Assembly (NCBI RefSeq): GCF_020905345.1
Contig: NZ_JAJJMO010000001.1
Span: 992,001 to 1,056,000, forward strand
Source: Flavobacterium pisciphilum
GTDB taxonomy: Bacteria; Bacteroidota; Bacteroidia; Flavobacteriales; Flavobacteriaceae
Direction: 5' to 3'
DNA: 64,000 nucleotides
Each line of letters begins with the position of its first letter. Position 1 is the first letter of the stretch. This document shows, in pieces, positions 54,796-64,000 of this stretch. The notes beneath the pieces are model-generated. The model saw only the letters and a program-made list of their open reading frames with translations, did no database searches and was not told where the DNA came from. Both the position numbers and the translations under genes were made by a program.

Positions 54796-54878
54796 CCATA
54801 AAATTAATCTTAGTTTCTAAAAATTAAACAGAAATTAACTACTTTTACTACACTATACCACACTAACTAATAGTACCC
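54796..54878 (+). repeat. Upstream repeat of the megasynthase, copy 1
   Basis: Begins CCATAAAATTAA and shares AACAGAAATTAACTACTTTT and ATACCACACTAAC with 55320-55402. Imperfect copy about 524 bp before the second. Confidence 0.75.
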
Positions 54879-55063
54879 TACGCTGAATCGTAGCATGATC
54901 AACTTCTATCCACATATTTTCATTATTTCCTGAACATCTCTATAACTCAATGTAAATCTTAGTTTCAAATAAACTGCTTGAAGAATTATAGCTTTGGGAT
55001 AACAATTTCCTTTGATATTCATTCAATAATTTTCGAACCTAAAAAGTAACAAGTTGAGACATA

Positions 55064-55180
55064 ACCAAGTATGCTCAAACTAGCAAACAATTAGGTTTAT
55101 TGTCCAATACTGTAAAGAAATATATTGAATCATTTCATCAAAAATCTTTTATCTATCGAGAGTCATTAAGTCTTAAGTAA
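55064..55180 (+). pseudogene. Possible transposase helix-turn-helix remnant
   Basis: A short frame reads YAQTSKQLGLLSNTVKKYIE and then SFHQKSFIYRESLSLK before a stop. It resembles the HTH of IS21-type and similar transposases (LGxSxNTVxKY). No start codon, ~39 codons only, and no other part of an element was recognised. Confidence 0.3.
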
Positions 55181-55319
55181 TGAACATCTTAATGTTACCA
55201 AAAGAAATAAATACAGTAGATATCAATACAAAAGATTCGAAAAAATCAAAAAAAATAAAATATTTTCTAACCGCTAGCCTAATGACAATCTAGCTTTTGG
55301 CATTTTTGTAAATAAATAA

Positions 55320-55402
55320 CCATAAAATTAACATTGTTGGTTAAAGTTTTAACAGAAATTAACTACTTTTACTATACAATACCACACTAACGAATATTAC
55401 TC
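55320..55402 (+). repeat. Upstream repeat of the megasynthase, copy 2
   Basis: Second copy of the 54796-54878 sequence, ending 57 nt before the megasynthase start codon. It may contain the true promoter, copy 1 being a duplicate of it. Confidence 0.75.
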
Positions 55403-55459
55403 CTAAGTTCTTAATTATCATTTTGTCATCCCCATATATCATTTAAATATCATCAACGT

Positions 55460-58400
55460 ATGAAAAATTTAACAATTATAGGATTAACGCCCTTTGAAAA
55501 GCCTGACGTCAACCTGATGTCGAAATTATTTCAGGCAGGAGCATTCCCCACCTTAAGTTTAGGACATGATATAACAATCGCCCAAGAAGCAATAAATGAA
55601 CTTGACCGGATTAGTATACCTTCCTATGGTATATATCTCACAAATGATAAACTAACTTCACTTCAACTATCCGAGCAGGTAAGTTTTGCTATCCTTCCAT
55701 TTGGGATCTCAATAAACATCTATCCAAACTTATCCCGGATTTATCAGGTAACTAGTCTTGAGCAAGCAAAAAAAGCCGAACAACTGGGGGCTATTGGAAT
55801 TATTGTGAAAGGAAACGAAGCTGCGGGATTAGTTGGTTATGAATCCACATTTGTTTTGTTTCAACGTGTCATACAAGAAATCAACACAATACCTGTATGG
55901 GTACAAGGAGGAATAGGCCTTCATACGGCCGCTGCTGCAACAGCACTTGGGGCAAAAGGTATTGTATTAGACAGTCAATTGGTACTATATCCAGAAAGTA
56001 ACATTCCTCAAGACCTCAAAAATCTATGTTCAAAATTAAATGGGACAGAAACCAAAATCATCGCCCATCATCGCGTATTGGTTAGGCCCAATTCGCCTGT
56101 TTTATCAGAAAATGTTTCTATCGAAGAGTTAGCACAATATTTTAATGACCTTGACCCCAACAAAAGTTACATTCCTATGGGACAAGACGTTGCTTTAGCA
56201 ACAGAGCTATATGAAAATTTCAAAACGCTAAAAAAATTGGTTTTTGGATTTAAAGAAGCCATGTATGGTCATCTGAAACAAGCAAAAGCATCTCAAATTA
56301 TTGACCAAAACAATCCATTAGCAAAACAACTTGGCCTACGCTACCCCATCGCACAAGGACCAATGACCCGCGTGAGTGATGTTCCAGCATTTGCCAAAGC
56401 TGTAGCAGAAACAGGAGCTTTACCTTTTATAGCCCTTTCCTTACTCAAAGGAGAACAAGCAAGAGCATTAGTCATAGAAACACAAAAACTTGCAGGCGAC
56501 AAAACTTGGGGTGTAGGTATATTAGGCTTTGCACCACAGGAATTGCGAGAAGAACAGACCGCCTATATCCTTGAAGTCAAACCTCCAGTAGTACTAATCG
56601 CTGGTGGTCGACCTGCACAGGCTAAAGTATTTGAAAAAGCCGGTATAACAACATTTTTACATGTCCCTTCACCTGCGTTATTGGATATTTTCCTAAAAGA
56701 AGGTGCCAAAAATTTCATATTTGAAGGCCGAGAGTGTGGTGGACATGTTGGTCCACTCTCCAGCACAGTACTTTGGGAAAAACAAATCGAACGTATCCTA
56801 AAAGAAGATCATCCGGAAAATATAAGTGTCTTTTTTGCTGGTGGAATTCATAATGCTTTTTCCACAGCCTTTATATCTATCATGGCTGCCCCTCTTGCAG
56901 CCCGAGGTGTAAAGGTTGGTGTATTGATGGGAACAGCATATTTGTATACACAGGAAGCTGTGAGTACAGGTGCTATTCAGCAAGAGTTCCAGCAACAAGC
57001 GATGCAAGCCAAAGATACCGTACTACTAGAAACTGCACCAGGTCACGAAACCCGTTGCTTAAATACAGCATTCGCCTTACATTTCGAAAAGGAAAAGAAA
57101 AAACTGCAAGCCATTGGAATGGACAAAAAGCAAATTTGGGAAGAGCTTGAAAAACTGAATGTAGGACGTCTCAGGATTGCAGCAAAAGGGATTGACCGTC
57201 AAGGTGACACACTCGTCACTATACCTAAAAAACAACAGCTTGATTTAGGTATGTACATGATCGGACAAGTAGCAACCATGCACAGCCAAGTAATTACACT
57301 TGAATCACTCCACCATGATGTTGCTATCGACAATCAAAAATATATTAAACAGGCAGCGCTACCACAAGAACCTTCATCAACCGAAAAAGCGTTAGATATA
57401 GCTATTATAGGTATGGAATGCGTGTTCCCAGATGCTAAAAATTTAGCAGAATACTGGCGTAATATCATTCTTGGAAAAGACTGCGTCACCGAAGTGCCAG
57501 ATGAGCGATGGAATAAAGATATCTATTATCAACCCGATTCCAATAGTTCAGATGTATCACATTCAAAATGGGGCGGTTTTATTCCAAAAATAGATTTTGA
57601 CCCATTGGATTTTGGCATTCCGCCACAATCACTTGCAGCAATAGAGCCAACTCAGCTGTTAACCTTACTCGTTGCCAAACGTGCAATGGAAGATGCTGGT
57701 TATGGTGAAAAACAAATCAACAGAGATAATATATCCGTTATAATTGGCGCTGAAGGCGGGAATGACCTTGCCAACAGCTACAGTTTTAGAGGTTATTATA
57801 AACAAGTTTTTGGAGAGCTTCATGAGGAAGTAAAAAAAGTATTCCCACACACCACCGAAGATTCGTTCCCAGGTATATTAGCCAATGTCATTGCCGGAAG
57901 AATAACAAACCGTTTGGATTTGGGTGGAAGGAATTTTACAGTAGATGCTGCATGTGCCTCATCACTAGCTGCTATTGATTTAGCATGTCAAGAACTGATA
58001 CTAGGCAAATCGGATATGGTACTTGCCGGAGGAGTAGATTTACATAATGGTATCAACGATTATCTGATGTTTTCAAGCACACATGCCCTCTCCCGCAAAG
58101 GACGCTGCGCAACATTTGACAGTGCCGCCGACGGTATTGCTCTTGGCGAAGGGGTAGCCATTTTGGTCTTAAAACGATATGAAGATGCCCTACGTGATGG
58201 TGACCGTATTTATTCTGTTATTAAAGGTGTCGGAGGATCCAGCGACGGTAAAGCTCTTGGTCTTACAGCACCGAGAAAAATTGGTCAGGAACGTGCATTG
58301 GAACGTGCCTATGATCAAGCAGGTGTCAGTGCAGCAGCAGTTGGTTTAGTTGAAGCTCATGGCACAGGAACAGTAGTCGGAGATAAAACGGAACTTACCG

Positions 58401-61400
58401 CACTCACCAATTTATTTAGCAGGTCTGGAGCTTTACCAGCTCAGACACATCTGGGATCCGTAAAAACTCAAATTGGACACACCAAATGTGCTGCTGGTCT
58501 GGCTGGACTTATCAAAGCCTCTATGGCAGTATTCTATGGCGTAAAACCTCCTACTCTTCATCTTCATCAACCCAACTCCTACTTCAATGCAGATACAAGC
58601 CCTTTTGCTTTTCATGCAGAAACAGGATTATGGTCAGAAAAAAAACGTTATGCCGGTATTAGTGCCTTCGGATTTGGTGGCACCAATTTTCATATGGTAA
58701 TCGAAAATCATCCACAAAAAGAAGATGCTGTCATTCTACAGTCTTGGCCATCCGAACTATTCGTCTTCCGTGGTGACAATTATGATCAAGCTAAAATCCA
58801 ATTGGGACAAGTAAAAACGTTATTGGAGATCAATGATAGCCTAACCTTAAAAGACATTGCATACAGCTTAGTCGCTGGTTCCGAAAAACCAATCCAACTA
58901 AGCATTGTTGCAGATACAGCCGAAGATTTGATGATGAAAATCGAACTCTTGTTAACGGACATTGAAAGTAAAGATATCTTTATTGTTAACAAGCGAACTG
59001 GTAAAACTGCATTTCTATTCCCCGGCCAAGGTAGCCAACACCTCAATATGGCACGAGATCTATTCGTTCTATTTCCGGCCATGCGCAAACTTATATCGCA
59101 ATATCCTGATTTAGAAAAAGTAATCTTCCCTTCAGTCCCATTTGATACCGCGACATTAAAAAAACAAAAGGAGACCATTAAAGATACGCGTCTGGCACAA
59201 CCTCTTTTAGGCATTGTAGATCTTGCCTTAGCTCAATTGCTACAGTCATTCGGCATCGTACCTGATATGTTGGCAGGACATAGTTATGGTGAACTACCGG
59301 CATTATGTTTTGCCGGTGTATTTGACGAACAACAGTTGGTTGAACTCAGTAGCAAACGTGCACAAACCATTTTAGATGCTATTGAAGATGGTGATCCAGG
59401 AACTATGGTAGCTATAAACATCGATACAGATCGCTTGAAAACGATTCTTGACCAACATCAAGATTGCTATCCTGTCAATTATAATTCACCAACTCAGTGC
59501 GTTGTTGCTGGAAGCACTGCAGCCATTGACAAGTTCATGGAACTGCTTAAAAAGGAACGTTTCTCATTCAAAAAACTAGAAGTAGCCTGTGCCTTTCACA
59601 GTCCATTGGTAAGTAAATCCAAAGATTTGTATACGAATGTCTTGAAAGAAATTCCTTTTCAGGAAATGCAGATTCCAGTTTGGTCAAACACCACAGCAAC
59701 CTTATACCCAAGCTTGGCATCTAATATCAAAGTACAATTGACCGATCACTTGGTTCAACCCGTACATTTTGTTGACGAAATCCAAGCTATGTATGCCGAT
59801 GGAGCGAGGATATTTATTGAAGTGGGTCCTGGAAAAGTATTATCTGGATTAACAAAAGCTTGCCTAAACCAAGATGAGCTGACACTACATGTAGAGGATA
59901 ACAACCGTAACGGTCTCACCCATCTTCTTTGCATGTTTGCACAATACCTTGGAACTGGTCGTCCCCTTAATTTAAATAAACTTTTTGAAGATAGACACGC
60001 GAGTTTAATCCATATCGATCAACCCGACCTTTACCAGAAAAGCCCAACGATTTGGCGCATAAATGGACAAGCCGCTCACCCAACAACAGGTACATTACCT
60101 GCTCATGGTGCCTTACCTATAGTAACTCCCATTCAAATGACAAACCCCACGATCATTCAAACACCAGAAACACAACCTGCCGTAGAACACATATTACAGG
60201 AATATTTAAACGGCATGAAGATGTTGGTACAAGCGCAACGAGATGTCATGCTTTCCTTTTTAGGACAACAGGAACACATAAATTCCATTCCTGTTTATTC
60301 TACAACAGTAGAAAATAAGACAGCTGATCAATTGGTATCAACACTAATTACCAACGATAAACCGATGTCCAAAGTAACCATACAGACACCAACAATAGAT
60401 ATCAAATCTTTATTGTTAACGGTAGTATGCGAAAAAACGGGCTATCCACAAGAAATGTTAGGAATGGAGATGGATTTAGAAGCTGATCTCAGTATAGATT
60501 CTATTAAAAGAGTTGAAATCATCGGGATACTTCGTAATGAGCTTGGTATACTCACCACTGATCATGAAAATGAAGACACAGTCATGGAACAACTAGCAGC
60601 AATAAAGACTTTAAATGGACTCGTAAGCTGGCTTACTGAATACACAGGCACTATTGATTCAGCAACAACAAAAATTGAATTATCACACACATCACCTATA
60701 ATAGCAGATAAAACCACTTGTACACTTGCAGAACTACAAATTATCATTTTAGATATCGTCAGTGAAAAGACCGGCTATCCAAAAGAAATGTTAGGACTAG
60801 ATCTAGATCTGGAAGCAGATTTAAGTATAGATTCTATTAAACGAATGGAAATTATCAGCGAACTAAAAGTCAAAATCGGATTTGGGGATGACATAGAGCA
60901 AGCTGATAATCTTATGGAAAACTTAGCAGCCATAAAAACACTAAATGGTTTAGCAACCTGGATAAGTGAAATGAGCGCAACTGAACCTGTACAAAGTTTA
61001 TTAACACGCCTGCGTTTTGATTTGACACCAACCGCATTTTCCGAAGCACAAAACACTGAAATACTTAAAGGAAAGCGATTTGCAATAGCTCCAGACAATG
61101 GAACACAAACAGGTGCAATTAAAACGATACTTGAACAACATGGTGCAATTGCAGAATTGGTTCATACTGAGCAAGATTTGCCCCTATTTGATGGACTGAT
61201 TATTTTCGATATGTACTCCACTACTGTCAAACATAGTATCATCGATCACGTTGGTCTAATTAAAAAGATGGATCTTGAAAAAGCACAATGGATTTATTTA
61301 ATCTCAGATATTCCAGCACATGTTGAAAAATTAAAAGACATCGGTGCACTACGTCATTATCAAGGTTATCCCGGCTTATTCAAAAGTTTGGCTCGTGAGT

Positions 61401-62425
61401 TCGAACAAACCAACTGCAGGCTGATTAGTCTCAATACAGCACAGAACACGGATCAAATAGCAGAAATCACATTACGCGAAATCCTAACAACAGACAAATC
61501 AGCTGAAGTTATCTACAAAGACGATCAACGCCATAAAGTCGACATAATACCTTCGCCCTTGTTAACGACTCTTGACCAAGCACACATCCAACTTGATAAA
61601 AAATCTGTTGTTTTAGTTCTCGGAGGGGGACAGGGTATTACTTCTGAACTGGTAAAACATATGTCCGCAACTTATCCATGTACCTATATTCTTGTCGGCA
61701 GATCAATAGACCCGAGAGAAGTTATCTCCGATTCAAAAGAATTAGAGTTGATGAAATCGAGAGAAGAAATTAGAAGCTACCTCATCAAAACTGGTAATTT
61801 CAGTACGCCACCCCAAATTGAAAAAGAGACATCTCGAATTTTCAAAAACAATCAAATCCTGAGTACCATCCACCACATGGAACAATTAGGGAATAAAGTA
61901 GTATATCAATCATTAGATCTTTGTGATGAAGAAGGATTGACTCAACTTCTCCATCATATTTATGAGCAATATGGACAATTAGATGGTGTCATTCATGGTG
62001 CTGGTCTTTTGGAAGACAAACTTTTCAAACAGAAAACAACCAGTTCTTTTGAACGTGTCTTTGACACAAAAGTAAAACCCTTACGCGTACTGGCTGAACA
62101 ATTGCGTTCAGATTGCCAATTTGTGGTCCTGTTTTCAAGTATCGCTTCAGTCTATGGCAACAAAGGACAGACTGATTATGCAGCTGCAAATAGTGTGTTG
62201 GATAATTATGCCAATGCATTAAACAAAAAGTTAAAAGGAAAAGTAATCTCGATTAACTGGGGACCATGGAAAGGTGCAGGAATGGTTTCTTCATCATTGG
62301 AAAATGAGTACGAACGTCGTGGAATTTCGTTGATACCATTAGAGGAAGGAAAAGAACTATTTCTTAACGAAATCAAGTATGGAACAGAAAGTCAAGTATT
62401 AATCATGTCAGGTAAAAATTGGTAA
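55460..62425 (+). CDS. PfaD-PfaA-like PUFA/polyketide megasynthase (NPD-NPD-KS-AT-ACP-ACP-KR)
   Basis: 2321 aa. Domains in order: two nitronate-monooxygenase/PfaD-like flavin barrels at ~1-200 (GGIGLHTAAAATALGAKGIV) and ~290-560 (YPIAQGPMTRVSD, FEGRECGGHVGP, FFAGGIHNAFSTAFIS); ketosynthase ~645-1080 with triad C832 (VDAACASS), H967 (EAHGTGT), H1007 (IGHTKCAAG); acyltransferase ~1180-1480 (FLFPGQGSQH, S1275 in GHSYG); two carrier domains with phosphopantetheine serines S1681 and S1792 (both ADLSIDSIKR); ketoreductase ~2047-2320 (LGGGQGITSE, Y2240). This is a PfaA layout with enoyl-reductase-like barrels fused in front instead of a separate PfaD. No dehydratase is present; in PUFA synthases that is in PfaC. 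Product unknown, a modified long fatty acid or polyene is likely. Confidence 0.88.
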   Translation: MKNLTIIGLTPFEKPDVNLMSKLFQAGAFPTLSLGHDITIAQEAINELDRISIPSYGIYLTNDKLTSLQLSEQVSFAILPFGISINIYPNLSRIYQVTSLEQAKKAEQLGAIGIIVKGNEAAGLVGYESTFVLFQRVIQEINTIPVWVQGGIGLHTAAAATALGAKGIVLDSQLVLYPESNIPQDLKNLCSKLNGTETKIIAHHRVLVRPNSPVLSENVSIEELAQYFNDLDPNKSYIPMGQDVALATELYENFKTLKKLVFGFKEAMYGHLKQAKASQIIDQNNPLAKQLGLRYPIAQGPMTRVSDVPAFAKAVAETGALPFIALSLLKGEQARALVIETQKLAGDKTWGVGILGFAPQELREEQTAYILEVKPPVVLIAGGRPAQAKVFEKAGITTFLHVPSPALLDIFLKEGAKNFIFEGRECGGHVGPLSSTVLWEKQIERILKEDHPENISVFFAGGIHNAFSTAFISIMAAPLAARGVKVGVLMGTAYLYTQEAVSTGAIQQEFQQQAMQAKDTVLLETAPGHETRCLNTAFALHFEKEKKKLQAIGMDKKQIWEELEKLNVGRLRIAAKGIDRQGDTLVTIPKKQQLDLGMYMIGQVATMHSQVITLESLHHDVAIDNQKYIKQAALPQEPSSTEKALDIAIIGMECVFPDAKNLAEYWRNIILGKDCVTEVPDERWNKDIYYQPDSNSSDVSHSKWGGFIPKIDFDPLDFGIPPQSLAAIEPTQLLTLLVAKRAMEDAGYGEKQINRDNISVIIGAEGGNDLANSYSFRGYYKQVFGELHEEVKKVFPHTTEDSFPGILANVIAGRITNRLDLGGRNFTVDAACASSLAAIDLACQELILGKSDMVLAGGVDLHNGINDYLMFSSTHALSRKGRCATFDSAADGIALGEGVAILVLKRYEDALRDGDRIYSVIKGVGGSSDGKALGLTAPRKIGQERALERAYDQAGVSAAAVGLVEAHGTGTVVGDKTELTALTNLFSRSGALPAQTHLGSVKTQIGHTKCAAGLAGLIKASMAVFYGVKPPTLHLHQPNSYFNADTSPFAFHAETGLWSEKKRYAGISAFGFGGTNFHMVIENHPQKEDAVILQSWPSELFVFRGDNYDQAKIQLGQVKTLLEINDSLTLKDIAYSLVAGSEKPIQLSIVADTAEDLMMKIELLLTDIESKDIFIVNKRTGKTAFLFPGQGSQHLNMARDLFVLFPAMRKLISQYPDLEKVIFPSVPFDTATLKKQKETIKDTRLAQPLLGIVDLALAQLLQSFGIVPDMLAGHSYGELPALCFAGVFDEQQLVELSSKRAQTILDAIEDGDPGTMVAINIDTDRLKTILDQHQDCYPVNYNSPTQCVVAGSTAAIDKFMELLKKERFSFKKLEVACAFHSPLVSKSKDLYTNVLKEIPFQEMQIPVWSNTTATLYPSLASNIKVQLTDHLVQPVHFVDEIQAMYADGARIFIEVGPGKVLSGLTKACLNQDELTLHVEDNNRNGLTHLLCMFAQYLGTGRPLNLNKLFEDRHASLIHIDQPDLYQKSPTIWRINGQAAHPTTGTLPAHGALPIVTPIQMTNPTIIQTPETQPAVEHILQEYLNGMKMLVQAQRDVMLSFLGQQEHINSIPVYSTTVENKTADQLVSTLITNDKPMSKVTIQTPTIDIKSLLLTVVCEKTGYPQEMLGMEMDLEADLSIDSIKRVEIIGILRNELGILTTDHENEDTVMEQLAAIKTLNGLVSWLTEYTGTIDSATTKIELSHTSPIIADKTTCTLAELQIIILDIVSEKTGYPKEMLGLDLDLEADLSIDSIKRMEIISELKVKIGFGDDIEQADNLMENLAAIKTLNGLATWISEMSATEPVQSLLTRLRFDLTPTAFSEAQNTEILKGKRFAIAPDNGTQTGAIKTILEQHGAIAELVHTEQDLPLFDGLIIFDMYSTTVKHSIIDHVGLIKKMDLEKAQWIYLISDIPAHVEKLKDIGALRHYQGYPGLFKSLAREFEQTNCRLISLNTAQNTDQIAEITLREILTTDKSAEVIYKDDQRHKVDIIPSPLLTTLDQAHIQLDKKSVVLVLGGGQGITSELVKHMSATYPCTYILVGRSIDPREVISDSKELELMKSREEIRSYLIKTGNFSTPPQIEKETSRIFKNNQILSTIHHMEQLGNKVVYQSLDLCDEEGLTQLLHHIYEQYGQLDGVIHGAGLLEDKLFKQKTTSSFERVFDTKVKPLRVLAEQLRSDCQFVVLFSSIASVYGNKGQTDYAAANSVLDNYANALNKKLKGKVISINWGPWKGAGMVSSSLENEYERRGISLIPLEEGKELFLNEIKYGTESQVLIMSGKNW

Positions 62426-62445
62426 AACCGCTGTATTCGTCTATT

Positions 62446-64000
62446 ATGAAAAAAACAGATATTGCTATTATAGGTTTATCTTGCATGTTTCCCGGAGCAA
62501 AAGACGCCGAGGCATTCTGGCAAAATATCATCAATAAAGTCGACTCTACACAAGTAGCTCCGGCAGAACGCATCGATCCTATCCACTTTAGCGATAGCAA
62601 AGAAGCCATGGACCGCTTTTATTGTAATCGTGGCGGATTTATTCCTGATTATGAATTCGACCCTACAGCATTTGGTATTTTACCGCTTGCAGTTGAAGGC
62701 ACTGAACCCGACCACCTGTTAACGCTTGACCTCGTTCAAAAAGCACTTGAAGATGCAGGAGTATTTCAAAAAAAAGTTTCATTGGAACGAACAGGAATTA
62801 TCATCGGAAAAGGAAATTACACTGGTCCTGGAGCTACACGTGCAATTGAAATTGTACGTACAGGCGAACAGATCTACTCCCTTTTACAAGAACTATTGCC
62901 AGAGGTATCTTCAGCAGATATTGAAAAAATAAAACAGGCATTTCAGGAACGTAAAGGACGATTTTCTGCAGACACAGCCATGGGGTTAATCCCCAACCTT
63001 GTTGCCTCATTAGTATCAAACCGATTCAATCTTGGAGGTGTTGCTTTCACCGTTGATGCAGCATGTGCAAGTGCTCTTATAGCGGTAGACCATGCCGTGC
63101 AAGAGTTGCAACGTGGTCGCAGTGATATGATGATTGCAGGAGGAGTACATACAGGTCAAAACGCAGCATTTTGGAGCATATTTAGCCAATTGGGAGCATT
63201 ATCGCGTCAGCAACAAATCAAGCCATTTAGCGAAGATGCAGACGGGCTACTCATTGGAGAAGGTTGTGGTTTCGTTGTCTTGAAGCGGTTGGAAGATGCT
63301 GTACGTGATCATGATAAAATTTATGCAGTCATTAAAGGAGTAGGCGTAAGTAGTGATGGCAATGGAACAAGTGTCATGAGCCCATCCGTAAAAGGTCAAT
63401 TAAAAGCATTAGAACAAGCATGGACACATGCAGATTTAGATAAAAAACAAATTGGCTACTTGGAAGCTCATGGTACAGGAACTCCGTTAGGAGATAAAAC
63501 AGAACTGCAAACCCTAGCTGAATTTTTCGGCAAAGAAGAAACAGCTGCACGTGCTGGTATAGGATCTGTCAAATCCAATATTGGCCATGCCATGCCTGCT
63601 GCAGGAATAGCTGGTTTAATCAAGACCTGTCTAGCCCTGCATCACGATATATTGCCACCTACATTATATTGTGAAAACCCAACTGCCTCCATGCAACTCA
63701 CCAGATTTACACCTGTACAAGAAGCTAAAAACTGGTCACAAACAGGTTTACCAAAGATTGCAGCAGTAAATGCATTTGGATTTGGAGGTATCAACGCCCA
63801 CATAGTCCTAAAAGGGTATGATATACCCAAAAAAGACGCAGTATTGTTACTTGCCAGATCAACACGTGAAGCATTGCTTTCTGCACTCCAAGATAACGAT
63901 ACTTCTTTGGGAGATGGCGATTATCGTATTGCTCTCTTTGACCCAACACCCGAACGTATACAAAAAGCAATCAAAATTGTTTCTAAAAATAATGCTTGGC
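62446..64000 (+). CDS. PfaC-like PUFA/polyketide synthase, N-terminal ketosynthase (cut by window edge)
   Basis: 518 codons visible from ATG 62446, 20 nt after the first megasynthase gene, so one operon. Complete ketosynthase domain: TDIAIIGLSCMFPGAKDAEA, active site VDAACASALIAVD with C207, EAHGTGTPLGDKTEL, SVKSNIGHAMPAAG and NAFGFGGINAHIVL. Its high similarity to the first KS and its position fit a PfaC-type subunit (KS, chain-length factor, dehydratases), but the downstream part is not in the window. The frame is open at 64000. Confidence 0.85.
   Translation, partial: MKKTDIAIIGLSCMFPGAKDAEAFWQNIINKVDSTQVAPAERIDPIHFSDSKEAMDRFYCNRGGFIPDYEFDPTAFGILPLAVEGTEPDHLLTLDLVQKALEDAGVFQKKVSLERTGIIIGKGNYTGPGATRAIEIVRTGEQIYSLLQELLPEVSSADIEKIKQAFQERKGRFSADTAMGLIPNLVASLVSNRFNLGGVAFTVDAACASALIAVDHAVQELQRGRSDMMIAGGVHTGQNAAFWSIFSQLGALSRQQQIKPFSEDADGLLIGEGCGFVVLKRLEDAVRDHDKIYAVIKGVGVSSDGNGTSVMSPSVKGQLKALEQAWTHADLDKKQIGYLEAHGTGTPLGDKTELQTLAEFFGKEETAARAGIGSVKSNIGHAMPAAGIAGLIKTCLALHHDILPPTLYCENPTASMQLTRFTPVQEAKNWSQTGLPKIAAVNAFGFGGINAHIVLKGYDIPKKDAVLLLARSTREALLSALQDNDTSLGDGDYRIALFDPTPERIQKAIKIVSKNNAW

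Larger units (their letters stand above)
54288..55459. other. 1.17-kb gene-free stretch between Gabija and the PUFA-synthase-like operon
   Basis: AT-rich. Contains two imperfect ~80-bp direct repeats (listed), a possible transposase HTH relic at 55064-55180, and the leader of the megasynthase gene. No intact gene and no sequence matching the tRNA-Tyr 3' end, so no attachment site was found here. Confidence 0.5.

Noticed and set aside
54288..55459. Right attachment site matching the tRNA-Tyr 3' end
   Set aside because: No copy of the tRNA tail (GTTCGAATCCTGC or TCTCCCC) was found between Gabija and the megasynthase.
1..64000. CRISPR arrays or rRNA genes
   Set aside because: No regularly spaced identical repeats with unique spacers and no rRNA-like sequence were seen in the window.

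Overview
The window looks like a chromosomal segment of a Flavobacterium-type member of the Bacteroidota. It is AT-rich and dense with lipoproteins. It uses TAnnTTTG-type -7 promoter elements, with one near-ideal TTTG-N19-TAnnTTTG promoter in front of a tRNA-Tyr. It also carries lineage-typical families: DUF6443/RHS proteins, DUF4369-thioredoxin, a bifunctional MprF and a B12-dependent class II ribonucleotide reductase. The genus is inferred from protein character, not from a marker gene.

Layout. 1-12.2 kb is mostly housekeeping: an amidohydrolase cut by the window edge, an ankyrin lipoprotein, an AraC regulator, mprF, class II RNR, a CAP-domain lipoprotein, a PfkB sugar kinase and an MFS exporter. 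12.2-22.1 kb is a polymorphic-toxin RHS island: an YD-repeat protein, a 1191-aa DUF6443/RHS protein with a putative metallopeptidase tip, a candidate immunity gene, an InsA-like transposase scrap, and a displaced second RHS tip (HELGH zincin) with its own candidate immunity gene, both frameshifted. The island is bracketed by perfect 42-bp direct repeats that hold an AraC-type double site. It appears to have split an originally divergent MFS/AraC pair. 22.1-41.6 kb holds three AraC regulators, SDR enzymes, a DoxX/HxlR divergent pair, a sterol-desaturase-like hydroxylase, glutamate dehydrogenase, a MoxR/VWA pair, small conserved genes, a J-domain/KTSC fusion, and a DUF4369-thioredoxin gene interrupted by an in-frame TGA inside a 27-nt insertion.

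42.3-54.3 kb is an accessory island next to tRNA-Tyr. It carries a PcfJ-like pseudogene, an uncharacterised CHAT-protease operon (731-aa CHAT protein, 53-aa protein, 223-aa protein, and a frameshifted ~155-aa protein). Divergent from it is a three-gene envelope operon (predicted outer-membrane barrel protein, small beta protein, four-repeat Ig-like lipoprotein). A complete Gabija defence pair (gajA-gajB) follows. The CHAT operon plus the divergent envelope operon is my best candidate for an undescribed system. CHAT proteases are often effectors in bacterial immunity, the neighbour is a known defence system, and the small partners match no family I can name.

54.3-64 kb is a 1.2-kb repeat-bearing non-coding stretch followed by a PUFA-synthase-like megasynthase operon. 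Its first gene fuses two nitronate-monooxygenase/PfaD-like barrels to a PfaA-like KS-AT-ACP-ACP-KR. The second gene starts with a PfaC-like ketosynthase and runs off the window.
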